In this document: positions 1-6,393 of the stretch, piece after piece
How positions within the stretch are numbered: the first letter of the stretch is position 1
Layout of the letters: each line of letters starts with the position of its first letter
Origin: CAZLGC01 sp964559275
GTDB taxonomy: Bacteria > Patescibacteriota > CALEFQ01
Assembly: GCA_964559275.1 (NCBI GenBank)
Contig: CAZLGC010000031.1
Span: 1-13,565, forward strand
Length of the DNA: 13,565 bases
Direction: 5' to 3'
Notes under the pieces: model-generated
What the model saw: the letters and a program-made list of their open reading frames with translations, nothing else
The model's database searches: none
Told to the model about the DNA's origin: nothing
Program-made: the position numbers and the translations under genes

Positions 1-8
1 AAATTAGG

Positions 9-392
9 TTATTGAGCCATTATCAAGTTGCCGCCCTGGTCCAGTTCAACGAAATGGGAAACCGTCCCCTGACGGTAAGATTCACACTGGTTGACCTCTT
101 CATTGTCCACCGCCTCCCGGGGGTCATGAGCAACATCACAGGCCCAGCCTTCGACAATTTCCTCGGAAATACACGGCCCCGCACTCATGTCTTCACCGGC
201 GGCAAATTTTTGCTGGAAAAGTTCCTGGCACCGCGCGACTGCCAAATCTTCGCTCGACTGCTGACCAACCTCGACTTTGTCCAAACCAGTGAGAGCGTCA
301 GTAGTTGACTCTACGTTTTCCCTGGTCTCTTCGCCGCAGCCAGCTAATACAAATACGGCTGCGACTACCAGAATAAATAGTAGGTAGCGCAT
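9..392 (-). CDS. Small four-cysteine lipoprotein, function unknown
   Basis: A 127-residue predicted lipoprotein. A hydrophobic signal (residues 4-17) ends in the lipobox LAGC, with C19 as the lipidated cysteine. An acidic linker (20-50) follows, then a small domain with four further cysteines (C55, C74, C85, C103), an even number that would suit two disulfides outside the membrane. Conserved-looking elements are GWACDVAHDPR (residues 82-92) and SHFVELDQGG near the C-terminus. I do not recognise a named family. The start codon lies only 2 nt after the stop of the upstream membrane-protein gene (395-862), so the two are almost certainly co-transcribed. No clear Shine-Dalgarno site is seen, and translational coupling is likely. 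The lipoprotein assignment is firm; the function is unknown. Confidence 0.85.
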   Translation of the reverse strand: MRYLLFILVVAAVFVLAGCGEETRENVESTTDALTGLDKVEVGQQSSEDLAVARCQELFQQKFAAGEDMSAGPCISEEIVEGWACDVAHDPREAVDNEEVNQCESYRQGTVSHFVELDQGGNLIMAQ

Positions 393-394
393 AA

Positions 395-862
395 TTATTT
401 AAAACCTAAAACATTTTTGATCTGCTCCGGGTTATCGGCCGAGAAGCCGACTGACTTGGCGCCGTCACTCCGGTCTACCTGCAGTCCCTGCCCCCAGCGA
501 GTGTTGTAGACCGTAAAGCCAAGAGAAGACAGCCTGATGCCGATACCGCCGGTATTGCGAAAAGTTAGATTGATATCAGATACGGATTTTATGGCTGAGC
601 GCGGCACCCGGTGATGGAAAATTCCGTATGAAATATCAAGTTCATGCGTAGTGATAGCAATTTTCATCCGGGAAAAATTGGCCACTACCAAAATCATCAG
701 CACGATAATGGCTATGAAAAACCACCATAAATAACCTGGTATTGGCTCGGCATAGGTGGTACTAATTGCCATCACAAAAATCAGGATACCGACAATAATT
801 ACCGCAATAAGATATGTCCAGATTGGGGCTTTCTGGATTTCCTCGTATTCGACTTGATTCAT
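395..862 (-). CDS. Two-span membrane protein with PH-like C-terminal domain
   Basis: A 155-residue membrane protein with two transmembrane helices (about residues 14-34 and 44-64) and a C-terminal beta-rich domain (about 65-155). That domain's layout resembles bacterial PH-like (bPH/YdbT-type) domains: ITTHELDISYG, then a basic HHRVPRSAIKSV strand, then an IRLSSLGFTVYNT strand. The reading frame is open up to 922, but I chose the ATG at 862 because a strong extended -10 (TGCTATAAT) lies 16 nt upstream of it, inside the longer reading frame; a start at 922 would not be transcribed from that promoter. It leads a two-gene unit with the lipoprotein at 9-392 and is divergent from the gene at 968. 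The PH-like assignment rests on layout only, and the function is unknown. Confidence 0.75.
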   Translation of the reverse strand: MNQVEYEEIQKAPIWTYLIAVIIVGILIFVMAISTTYAEPIPGYLWWFFIAIIVLMILVVANFSRMKIAITTHELDISYGIFHHRVPRSAIKSVSDINLTFRNTGGIGIRLSSLGFTVYNTRWGQGLQVDRSDGAKSVGFSADNPEQIKNVLGFK

Positions 863-880
863 AAGGTTATTTTCTTTAAT

Positions 881-909
881 TATAGCAAAAACCAACGCCC
901 CGGCAAACC
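881..909 (-). promoter_or_regulatory. Extended -10 promoter for the 862 gene
   Basis: Reading the minus strand, TTGCCG is followed after 16 nt by TATAAT, which is preceded by TGC to give an extended -10. Expected initiation is about 7 nt past the -10, leaving a leader of roughly 10 nt before the ATG at 862. Confidence 0.65.
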
Positions 910-914
910 TTATA

Positions 915-943
915 TTGGCCATTTAACCTATACATGTTAGAGT
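915..943 (+). promoter_or_regulatory. Promoter for the 968 gene
   Basis: TTGGCC (915-920), a 17-nt spacer, then TAGAGT (938-943) preceded by TGT, so an extended -10 is also present. It predicts a start near 950 and a short leader that carries the AAGGAGG site at 956-962. Confidence 0.55.
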
Positions 944-967
944 TTGTATACAGCAAAGGAGGCCATA

Positions 968-1525
968 ATGAAGGTAGATACAGGGACCATCGCCTGGTCG
1001 CTTATCATTTTCTGTGCCCTGGCCGTACTAGCATCTTGGTGTATCCTGGCCCGGGAAAAGACTGCTGCCATCAGCTTCACTCAGCTTCTCAAAATTGAGC
1101 TGCTAGCCGGTATCAGCGGCGCCCTGTGCCTGGGAGCTTACAGCGTCCCATCCCGCACTCGGGAAATCAATCGCGCCCGCAGGCGACTGACTAGAATCAT
1201 TGAGGCGGGACAGCTGGAGATTCAAACCAGACGGCAGATAAAAACCAAACCTTGGGATTGGGCCATGCTGGCAACCTGCCTCTCTGGCATATTCCTGGGC
1301 GGCATAGTCTTGCACCTGGAACACCTTCTGCTTTCCGCCATCGGCAGCTCCACAGCAGTGCGGCTAATCCTGGCAGGCTCATTCTTTGCCGGCGGTGGTT
1401 TCGCCCGGGCTTTGATCTCGGAAGCCGCCAAAGGACACCTGAAGGGCCTGAACCAAGCTCACCAGCAAGCCTGCGACCAAGTCGCTCGTAAAATCTCTAC
1501 CTCAGCAACAAACCGGCCTGCCTAG
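968..1525 (+). CDS. Orphan four-span membrane protein
   Basis: A 185-residue integral membrane protein of unknown family. Hydrophobic segments lie at about residues 9-27, 40-60, 98-117 and 130-148. Between the second and third is a strongly basic cytoplasmic-looking segment (62-95) with helical character; the C-terminal tail after residue 152 is soluble. The frame is open from 944, but I chose the ATG at 968 because AAGGAGG (956-962) sits 5 nt upstream of it and nothing comparable precedes the earlier codon. The gene is a complete lone transcription unit, with its own promoter before it and a hairpin terminator whose loop contains its TAG stop. I recognise no catalytic motif. The coding call is strong and the function open. 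Confidence 0.8.
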   Translation: MKVDTGTIAWSLIIFCALAVLASWCILAREKTAAISFTQLLKIELLAGISGALCLGAYSVPSRTREINRARRRLTRIIEAGQLEIQTRRQIKTKPWDWAMLATCLSGIFLGGIVLHLEHLLLSAIGSSTAVRLILAGSFFAGGGFARALISEAAKGHLKGLNQAHQQACDQVARKISTSATNRPA

Positions 1526-1549
1526 GACCTCCTGGGCAGGCCCTTTTCT
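1515..1549 (+). terminator. Rho-independent terminator of the 968 gene
   Basis: A perfect 8-bp stem, GGCCTGCC (1515-1522) with GGCAGGCC (1535-1542), has a 12-nt loop and is followed by a CTTTTCTT tract. The 5' arm overlaps the last codons of the gene and the stop codon lies in the loop. Confidence 0.85.
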
Positions 1550-1552
1550 TAC

Positions 1553-1579
1553 AAAAAACGCGCCGCGGGCGCGATTTTT
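1553..1579. terminator. Short GC-rich hairpin flanked by A and T tracts
   Basis: CGCGCC (1559-1564), a GCG loop and GGCGCG (1568-1573), with AAAAAA before and TTTTT after. The symmetry allows termination in either direction. On the plus strand it would back up the terminator just upstream; on the minus strand it could end the transcript of the 1860-2627 gene. Confidence 0.55.
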
Positions 1580-1592
1580 ATATGAACAAAAA

Positions 1593-1845
1593 ATGAGAAA
1601 ACCTAAAACTATGATAACAGCCTTTACCCTCTGGCGTTACCAAATTTCAGGATTAATGCTCTCGGGTTATCTCATCAGCCTTTGGCGGTAAACTTGTTGC
1701 AGCTACCTTGGGCTACAACATCATGACCAAAGCACGTGCCGGCACTGCCGTCACCGGTGGCATTAAAGAAGCGGCAGTCTTTGCACTGCTTGCCGGCTTC
1801 TCCCTGCGGAGTGTACTGGACGTCGTCCATAGTGAATATTTATAA
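1593..1845 (+). pseudogene. Frameshifted small ORF, hydrophobic product
   Basis: Two adjoining frames look like one broken gene of about 83 codons. The first starts at the ATG at 1593 and reads MRKPKTMITAFTLWRYQ and on to a TAA at 1689. The second, shifted +1, is open from 1657 to the TAA at 1843-1845 and reads AFGGKLVAATLGYNIMTKAR, then a hydrophobic stretch (EAAVFALLAGFSL) ending SVLDVVHSEYL. Codon choice in the second frame looks like that of neighbouring genes. The shift must fall between 1656 and 1689. No Shine-Dalgarno site precedes 1593. Alternatives are a sequencing error in an intact small gene, a programmed +1 shift, or a separate 40-residue ORF from the ATG at 1723. The rest of the 1526-1859 gap holds only the two hairpins listed. 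Confidence 0.4.
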
Positions 1846-1859
1846 ACTAGAAAACGAGA

Positions 1860-2627
1860 CTAACGTAAACTAGGGGAACTTCCTTTTTTGCGACGGTGGC
1901 GGCGAATAAGGAAAACTATCAACCAAACGATGAACGCAATAATACCGATAATTATCGCCAGAAACAGCCCGACTAGATTCCAATAAGCAGTCCAGGGAGA
2001 TTTTTCGAAAAAATCACGCTTTAGGGCCGGCAAATCCCGATAAGTTTTCACTATTTCAGTCAGTGGAAATTCCTCTTTTTCACCGACTACGAAAACATAC
2101 TTACCCTGATTGTCTGGGCTGAATACTTTGAAGTTATACGTGCCAGCATCCACCAAAACACCTTCGGGTAATACCCCCTCCTCGCGTTCCGGATTAGCGC
2201 TGAATTCCGGACCCTCGAAATACCAGTCACCAGCGAACTCCTCCCAGTAATGCGTCCAGCCATGATTGGTGCCATCCAGCAAGGCCACAAAACCTGCCGG
2301 CTCTTCTTCATGACTGTGGACCACACCTTCATCATGATCATGGTTTTGGTCAATTGCTGTTTCTTTGGTTATCTCTAAGGAAACATCTTTATCTATCCCC
2401 GATATATCAGGGACCAGGATTCCGGCATAAAGCCGGAAAGGGACATTAGATTGAACTTGATAATACGCCGGCTCCCCAGTTAATTCTCCGTAGAAAGCCT
2501 GGGAAACCTCCGGGTTCTCTACTTGAGTTACTTCTGTTCCTGTAACCAACCTGGGTTGATGAGCCCAAACATAGCTACTGCAACAAAAACCGATCAGAAT
2601 AAGCAAGGCTATTATTTTCTTTTTCAT
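1860..2627 (-). CDS. Secreted His-rich protein anchored by a C-terminal helix
   Basis: A 255-residue protein with type I membrane topology. A signal peptide spans residues 1-22 with likely cleavage after YVWA. A large extracellular domain (23-212) is followed by a single transmembrane helix (about 215-242) and a basic cytoplasmic tail (RRHRRKK). The ectodomain contains a His/acid stretch (residues 96-109, H96, H98, H104, H106) that could bind metal, with aromatic motifs nearby (GWTHYWEEFAGDWYFEGPEF, residues 123-142). Near residues 161-182 is an AGTYNFKVFSPDNQGKYVFV stretch typical of an Ig-like or jelly-roll beta domain. I know similar proteins only as uncharacterised. It is transcribed alone, and a terminator of the gene upstream separates it from that unit. 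Metal binding is inference; topology is well supported. Confidence 0.85.
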   Translation of the reverse strand: MKKKIIALLILIGFCCSSYVWAHQPRLVTGTEVTQVENPEVSQAFYGELTGEPAYYQVQSNVPFRLYAGILVPDISGIDKDVSLEITKETAIDQNHDHDEGVVHSHEEEPAGFVALLDGTNHGWTHYWEEFAGDWYFEGPEFSANPEREEGVLPEGVLVDAGTYNFKVFSPDNQGKYVFVVGEKEEFPLTEIVKTYRDLPALKRDFFEKSPWTAYWNLVGLFLAIIIGIIAFIVWLIVFLIRRHRRKKGSSPSLR

Positions 2628-2679
2628 ATCTTATATATAACTAATATTAGCCCATAAACTGAACAAAATATTCAGATTT

Positions 2680-2688
2680 ATTATAGCA
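2680..2688 (-). promoter_or_regulatory. Extended -10 of the 2627 gene
   Basis: TGCTATAAT on the minus strand, about 50 nt upstream of the ATG at 2627. It is the same nonamer found before the 862 gene. No good -35 is visible, as expected for an extended -10 promoter. The leader is AT-rich without a Shine-Dalgarno site. Confidence 0.6.
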
Positions 2689-2703
2689 TTTTTATGTTTT
2701 TCT

Positions 2704-2739
2704 AAAAAGCAAAAGCCTACTTCGGAAGGAAGTAGGCTT
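2704..2739 (-). terminator. Strong terminator after the 2745-2963 gene
   Basis: A perfect 11-bp stem, AAGCCTACTTC with GAAGTAGGCTT (2713-2723 and 2729-2739), has a 5-nt loop and is followed on the minus strand by TTGCTTTTT. It sits between the small gene and the promoter of the 2627 gene, so it insulates the two. Confidence 0.9.
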
Positions 2740-2744
2740 GGTGG

Positions 2745-2963
2745 TCAGGGGCGACGTAGACGGCCAACTACCTGAACGCTGGTAGAGGGAGATGTGCCCA
2801 AACAACAGACATCTCTCTTGCCACGAACGAAATTGCCGGGAGCGCCGACAGCCGTGACTTTGTAGTACTTGCCATTGTATACGCAGTAGTATGCTCCAAA
2901 CAGGCGAAAGACATCGCCATGTCGCAAACTGCCCAGTGATGACCAGAAACTGTTTTTCAGCAC
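2745..2963 (-). CDS. Small orphan protein of 72 residues, GTG start
   Basis: A 72-residue protein, likely beta-rich and basic, with no signal peptide or membrane segment. It contains LRHGDVFRLFGAYYCVYNG (about residues 14-32), KYYKVTAVGAPGNFVRGKR (33-51) and a tandem cysteine pair (CC) just after. The pattern of short strands with turn glycines would fit a small SH3-like barrel, but I recognise no family. The GTG start at 2963 is fixed by AAAGGAGG 6 nt upstream; a longer overlapping frame (2692-3006) lacks this support. The gene is a self-contained unit with a consensus-like promoter, a long leader and the hairpin terminator at 2704-2739. Coding status is well supported by these signals; the role is unknown. 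Confidence 0.75.
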   Translation of the reverse strand: MLKNSFWSSLGSLRHGDVFRLFGAYYCVYNGKYYKVTAVGAPGNFVRGKRDVCCLGTSPSTSVQVVGRLRRP

Positions 2964-3060
2964 CGAAAACCTCCTTTATATGATCGGGGCCCGCACCAAC
3001 ACTCACTACCGGAGGCGCTACTGCGCTCCCAATCAGTCGGCCCCCCCATTATAGGCAACA
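2964..3060 (-). promoter_or_regulatory. Long, possibly structured leader of the 2963 gene
   Basis: About 80-95 nt lie between the predicted transcription start and the GTG, unusually long for this window. On the minus strand the leader begins with a run containing GGGGCC that can pair with GGCCCC just upstream of the AAAGGAGG site, and encloses a GCGC-AGTA-GCGC hairpin. This could mask or present the ribosome site. No known riboswitch class is recognised. Confidence 0.35.
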
Positions 3061-3092
3061 GGTAATCATAGCCGGCAGACAGAGACTGTCAA
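3048..3092 (-). promoter_or_regulatory. Promoter(s) of the 2963 gene
   Basis: On the minus strand TTGACA (3092-3087) is followed after 16 nt by TATGAT (3070-3065). A second perfect TATAAT (3053-3048) lies 11 nt further on without its own -35. An inverted repeat, GACAG-TCT-CTGTC, overlaps the -35 and could be an operator. Confidence 0.65.
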
Positions 3093-3102
3093 GGAATTGC
3101 CG

Positions 3103-4305
3103 CTAATCTCTGACAGCGTATTTCAGTATCTCCCGCTCGTCACCATCATCCGTCTTCATCACCGGGCCATCATCCGCCGTATTCCCGTAGGCAACGTGCG
3201 GGCGATTATCAGCGTCAATTGCTATTGAGGGAATACCCATCCGGTCAACATTCTCATAGCGCCAGCTATCTTCGGTCTCCGGCATAACGTGAATCAGCTT
3301 TTCTGACTCATCGTTGGCGTAAACGACATGGGGTAAATTATCATGGTCAACTGCTAACCGAACACCTTCCTGGTCACCGCTATTATCGTCGATTTCAGAG
3401 AGTTCCCAATCGCCGTTCTTTTTAGCATATTTAATCGCGCCTTTTTGAAAATCATGGTAAGCAATGTGAACAACGTTATCTGAACCAACGCCAATACCGC
3501 AGTCACCACCGGCCTGGGTCTGGGTATCCACAATTCCGGTTTGCCAGTTACCAGCAGTGCCATGAGCGTAGCTGGCCCGCTGGCTGGTATCGTTATCGCC
3601 GCTGCGATAACAAACGTGAGCGGAGTCATCGGCTGCCAGCGCCAGGTACGGATCCTGACCTTCCTTGGCGATCACCTCGGTGTCCCAACTGGCACCGTCG
3701 CGGCGGGCATACTTAATGCCGCCAACCAGGTCATTGTCCGGGCCGATATCTAAATCTAGATCATCGCCCTCGTCAGAGTCATAGTCAAGCCCGGCCGGGC
3801 CGCGCTCAAAACTATAGACCACTACCGGGTCTTCGTTTTGATCAAGTGCGATTGAAGTTCCGACAGTGTGGTGCTGGTCATCCTGCTCAATTTCGGAAAT
3901 TGCCCAGCTATCGCCCGTGTTTTCGGCAAATTTGGCGGCGCCGGTAGAGGCGCTTACGTAACTGACATATATAGTCCCGTCTGAGTCAACAGCTACACCA
4001 CTCTCTTCACCAACATCACCGTCACTGTCAATAGTTTCGGTCTGCCAGCTACCGCCTTGCAGCCAGGCATGCTTGAGATCCTCGTTGCTCTGGTCATAGT
4101 AAGTTATATGCGGTGTGCCGTCTGCCGATAACGCAATCGACGCATCAATTCCTACCCAACCATCATCATCCACAACCTCGTTCTGCCAACCCTTACTGAT
4201 GTTAGGGGTGTTATCATCTGTCATATCGCCGCCCCAGTCACAGCCAGACAGGAGAATCAATCCGAAAATCACGGGCAAAATCCAAAGGGTTTTTTTGATG
4301 TTCAT
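3103..4305 (-). CDS. Lipoprotein with seven-bladed beta-propeller-like repeats
   Basis: A 400-residue predicted lipoprotein. The lipobox LLSGC puts the lipidated cysteine at C22. The mature protein is built from seven repeats of about 50 residues, each with a core of the form nxPHVxYxD followed by a KYA-like strand. The cores are TPHITYYDQ, TIYVSYVSA, DPVVVYSFE, SAHVCYRSG, VVHIAYHDF, LPHVVYAND and RPHVAYGNT. Seven such units fit a seven-bladed beta-propeller displayed on the outer face of the membrane. No catalytic residues can be assigned; a binding or scaffold role is likely. The protein is very acidic and rich in DD/DG loops, possibly calcium-binding. It starts 5 nt after the stop of the preceding propeller lipoprotein, so both are in one operon. 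No Shine-Dalgarno site is seen. Confidence 0.85.
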   Translation of the reverse strand: MNIKKTLWILPVIFGLILLSGCDWGGDMTDDNTPNISKGWQNEVVDDDGWVGIDASIALSADGTPHITYYDQSNEDLKHAWLQGGSWQTETIDSDGDVGEESGVAVDSDGTIYVSYVSASTGAAKFAENTGDSWAISEIEQDDQHHTVGTSIALDQNEDPVVVYSFERGPAGLDYDSDEGDDLDLDIGPDNDLVGGIKYARRDGASWDTEVIAKEGQDPYLALAADDSAHVCYRSGDNDTSQRASYAHGTAGNWQTGIVDTQTQAGGDCGIGVGSDNVVHIAYHDFQKGAIKYAKKNGDWELSEIDDNSGDQEGVRLAVDHDNLPHVVYANDESEKLIHVMPETEDSWRYENVDRMGIPSIAIDADNRPHVAYGNTADDGPVMKTDDGDEREILKYAVRD

Positions 4306-4310
4306 AGTTT

Positions 4311-5309
4311 TTATTTAGGAGGAGGAGCCGTTTCCGGCGGTGGTTCATTCCCCGGGACAGGTTGCCCGCCCGGCGTCCCCTCAGAAAACTTATAAAACAT
4401 AAGATAGTTACCCTCAGAAACTTCTATGACCGAAGGATCCGCCGTTACCATACCAAGTGAACTTGTGAAAATGTCTTGGGCAGGGGGGAAGCTCAGCGGA
4501 TCTGTTGATTTCGAAATCTCTATCCCGGCTGTGTAGAGATAGTAATCTACACCGTGCTTGAATATGTCCGGAACGGCGCTGTCACGGTATGCAATTTGTG
4601 GATCAACAAAGTTTAGGCCGTCAGATGAAGTCGCTACGTAAACCTGATTGTTTTCAATGTCGCCGGTATACAAATACCAGATGCCATCATCATCGGCCAG
4701 TACTGACGGGTCTAGGGTGCCGTCTTGTTCGAAGCGCACCCCCTCTTCTTCCCGAAAATTTAGCCCGTCATCCGAAACCGCTGAATAAATCCGAAAAGGC
4801 TCGCCCGGCGTCTTGTCCACATTGATATCAAAGTAATACAACCGAATTCGTCCGTCATCTAAGAGGACAGGATCAGGATCAACCGGGACCTTCTGACCGG
4901 TGCCGGAAATTTTAGCGATTTGTTCATCACTCCAGGTTTGACCTTTATCAGACGAAGTTATCAGGCCAATTTTCTCCGGGACACCGTTTTCGGAAACATC
5001 GACAAAATAAACATAAATAACACCGTCTTTTACAACTGCTCCCGGTACCGAGGAGTGCTCGGCCAGAATCTCCCCCGAATCCTCCCAGGTTACCAAATCG
5101 GAACTGGTAGCGTAGGTAATTTTATCCCGGTACGGGCCTGCGTCCATCGTTGACCACTGGTAATCTTCAGGGTCAAATTGCAAAGCCTCGTCCTCGATTT
5201 TTTCATCCGAGGTGATAATTTCCACCGCCGGCTCCTCGCCGCAGCCGCTAAAGAGCACAATTGCAGCCAACAGCGGCAAAGCCAGCCAGAGATAATTAGA
5301 TTTGCGCAT
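4311..5309 (-). CDS. Lipoprotein with glycosidase/sialidase-like beta-propeller
   Basis: A 332-residue predicted lipoprotein. The lipobox LFSGC makes C23 the lipidated residue. The mature region repeats a blade pattern of the five-bladed GH43/GH32-type and sialidase-like propellers: ITYATSSDLVTWEDSG, ITSSDKGQTWSD, YSAVSDDGLNF, ATSSDGLNF, and the aspartate-containing strands DPDPVLLDDGRIRLYYF, TLDPSVLADDDGIWYLYT and TADPSVIE. The C-terminus is a Pro/Glu-rich tail (PPPETAPPPK) that may cross the cell wall. Whether it is catalytic is unclear: the DP strands occur in both active enzymes and non-enzymatic relatives. It lies 15 nt downstream of a polytopic membrane protein and 5 nt upstream of a second propeller lipoprotein, which suggests a surface complex. 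Confidence 0.8.
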   Translation of the reverse strand: MRKSNYLWLALPLLAAIVLFSGCGEEPAVEIITSDEKIEDEALQFDPEDYQWSTMDAGPYRDKITYATSSDLVTWEDSGEILAEHSSVPGAVVKDGVIYVYFVDVSENGVPEKIGLITSSDKGQTWSDEQIAKISGTGQKVPVDPDPVLLDDGRIRLYYFDINVDKTPGEPFRIYSAVSDDGLNFREEEGVRFEQDGTLDPSVLADDDGIWYLYTGDIENNQVYVATSSDGLNFVDPQIAYRDSAVPDIFKHGVDYYLYTAGIEISKSTDPLSFPPAQDIFTSSLGMVTADPSVIEVSEGNYLMFYKFSEGTPGGQPVPGNEPPPETAPPPK

Positions 5310-5324
5310 TTGGTTTATATAAGT

Positions 5325-5981
5325 CTAAGATAATGCAAAGGGAAAGCTTACCAACACATTGGCATTTGAAGCCATATCAAGGGTCTGGACTTCTCCCAGC
5401 CAATCCAGTATCCCGACCGTCCCGAAAGTAAACGTGAAAACGAAAATAGCGGCACCCAACAAGATCATAACCACCGGCCAGCGCCAACCGAAAGTCTGGC
5501 CGGACATAATGACAAATTTGCCCCGCCGTCGCCACCGGAGTGGCAATACAATCGCGATTACCAGCAGCACAATCGACAGGATTGGCAGGATAACATGATA
5601 AAGCCAGCTGCCTTCGGCAAGCGCCTGGCCCCAGTAGCCGACCCGCCAGCCAACTGACGCAAGGTAGGTGATATAACCCAGAGCCGCCGCTTCCAGCATG
5701 ACCAGAATGAAGAAAGTAGCTAGTTGATTGGTCGAAAGTCCGCCCCCGCCGTTGACTACATCCCTGGCCGCTCGTTTCCATTTCCAGACCAGAGCGATTA
5801 TAACGATTGCCAGCACTACCGCTATGATCGGGATCGCAAAAACCTCCAGGTAATACCAAAAACTGAAGTTCGCTGGTATCTGCCCGGCGGCCAGTGCGTT
5901 TGCAACAAACGCAAACATTCCCAAAAACAATAATGAACTAAGAACAGAAGCTTTTCGACCCCAATTTGAAAATTGATTCAT
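5325..5981 (-). CDS. Polytopic membrane protein, unknown family
   Basis: A 218-residue membrane protein with about five hydrophobic helices: 13-31 (possibly a cleaved signal, with ANALAAG after it), 46-67, 88-109, 127-148 and 166-187. Basic loops WKWKRAARD (66-74) and RWRRRGK (149-155) mark the cytoplasmic face. The third helix starts after a Gly-rich loop (GGGGLSTNQ) and includes MLEAAALGYITY. I do not recognise the family. It is first in an apparent operon with two propeller lipoproteins (gaps of 15 and 5 nt). The gap to the upstream cupin is 47 nt; a TTATAA close before the ATG could be a -10 but is weak. A role as membrane anchor or transporter for the surface lipoproteins is inference. 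Confidence 0.75.
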   Translation of the reverse strand: MNQFSNWGRKASVLSSLLFLGMFAFVANALAAGQIPANFSFWYYLEVFAIPIIAVVLAIVIIALVWKWKRAARDVVNGGGGLSTNQLATFFILVMLEAAALGYITYLASVGWRVGYWGQALAEGSWLYHVILPILSIVLLVIAIVLPLRWRRRGKFVIMSGQTFGWRWPVVMILLGAAIFVFTFTFGTVGILDWLGEVQTLDMASNANVLVSFPFALS

Positions 5982-6028
5982 GTTTTTATAATGAATAATA
6001 TCTTAAGGTTTTTGAAGCCCACGTAGGC

Positions 6029-6289
6029 TTAACTAAATTTATATTTCTTTTTGATTGTCTCCCGTATTTTCCAGGTACATTCCAAACCTTTGGGAAAAAC
6101 CACCCAGTCGCCGGCGCCGAAATCAACCGACTGATCACCGCAGGCAACCGTAGCTTTGCCGGACAAAATGTAGCATGTTTCCGTCTGATCATATGACCAG
6201 GGAAATTCAGACGGTTCTTTGGCCCAATCACCCCAAGACTCCGTTTCTTTTATCTGCTCGGGGGTGGGCTTACTAACTTGGATTGGCAT
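6029..6289 (-). CDS. Small cupin-domain protein (Cupin_3-like)
   Basis: An 86-residue single-domain cupin resembling the Cupin_3/DUF861 family (ureidoglycine aminohydrolase-like fold). It shows SWGDWAKEPSEFPWSYDQTE (residues 18-37), then CYILSGKATVACGD (39-52) and FGAGDWVVFPKGLECTWKI (57-75), the characteristic order of this family. The metal-binding histidines of classical cupins are not evident; the family often keeps few, so catalysis cannot be inferred. It ends KKKYKFS, the normal family C-terminus, so it appears full length. An extended -10 lies just upstream and the gene is divergent from the pyrimidine-dimer glycosylase. Substrate unknown. Confidence 0.85.
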   Translation of the reverse strand: MPIQVSKPTPEQIKETESWGDWAKEPSEFPWSYDQTETCYILSGKATVACGDQSVDFGAGDWVVFPKGLECTWKIRETIKKKYKFS

Positions 6290-6315
6290 AAAAAAGTGCT
6301 TATTGACCTACTTCT

Positions 6316-6324
6316 ATTTTAACA
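6316..6324 (-). promoter_or_regulatory. Extended -10 of the 6289 cupin
   Basis: TGTTAAAAT on the minus strand, ending 26 nt before the ATG at 6289, giving a leader of about 20 nt. No convincing -35 is seen. Confidence 0.45.
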
Positions 6325-6378
6325 TTTTCTGACCAATTTAGAAATATTGCCTGAATTAACTTGAAAGCAAACAAAACC

Positions 6379-6387
6379 TGCTATACT
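6379..6387 (+). promoter_or_regulatory. Extended -10 giving a leaderless transcript
   Basis: TGCTATACT ends at 6387 and the ATG of the glycosylase gene is at 6394. Initiation 6-7 nt past the -10 would place +1 at or next to the A of the ATG, so the mRNA should be leaderless. No Shine-Dalgarno site is present, in agreement. Confidence 0.65.
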
Positions 6388-6393
6388 AAAAAC

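Noticed and set aside
2692..3006. Minus-strand ORF of 104 codons overlapping the 72-residue gene
   Set aside because: It runs through the terminator and lacks a ribosome site; the GTG frame has AAAGGAGG at the right distance.
4311..5309. Assignment as an active GH43 glycosidase
   Set aside because: The blade pattern fits, but the three catalytic acids cannot be placed confidently and non-enzymatic relatives are common.
6000..6028. Terminator after the 6029 cupin
   Set aside because: AAGCC/GGCTT is only a 5-bp stem and is followed by an A-rich rather than T-rich run on the minus strand.
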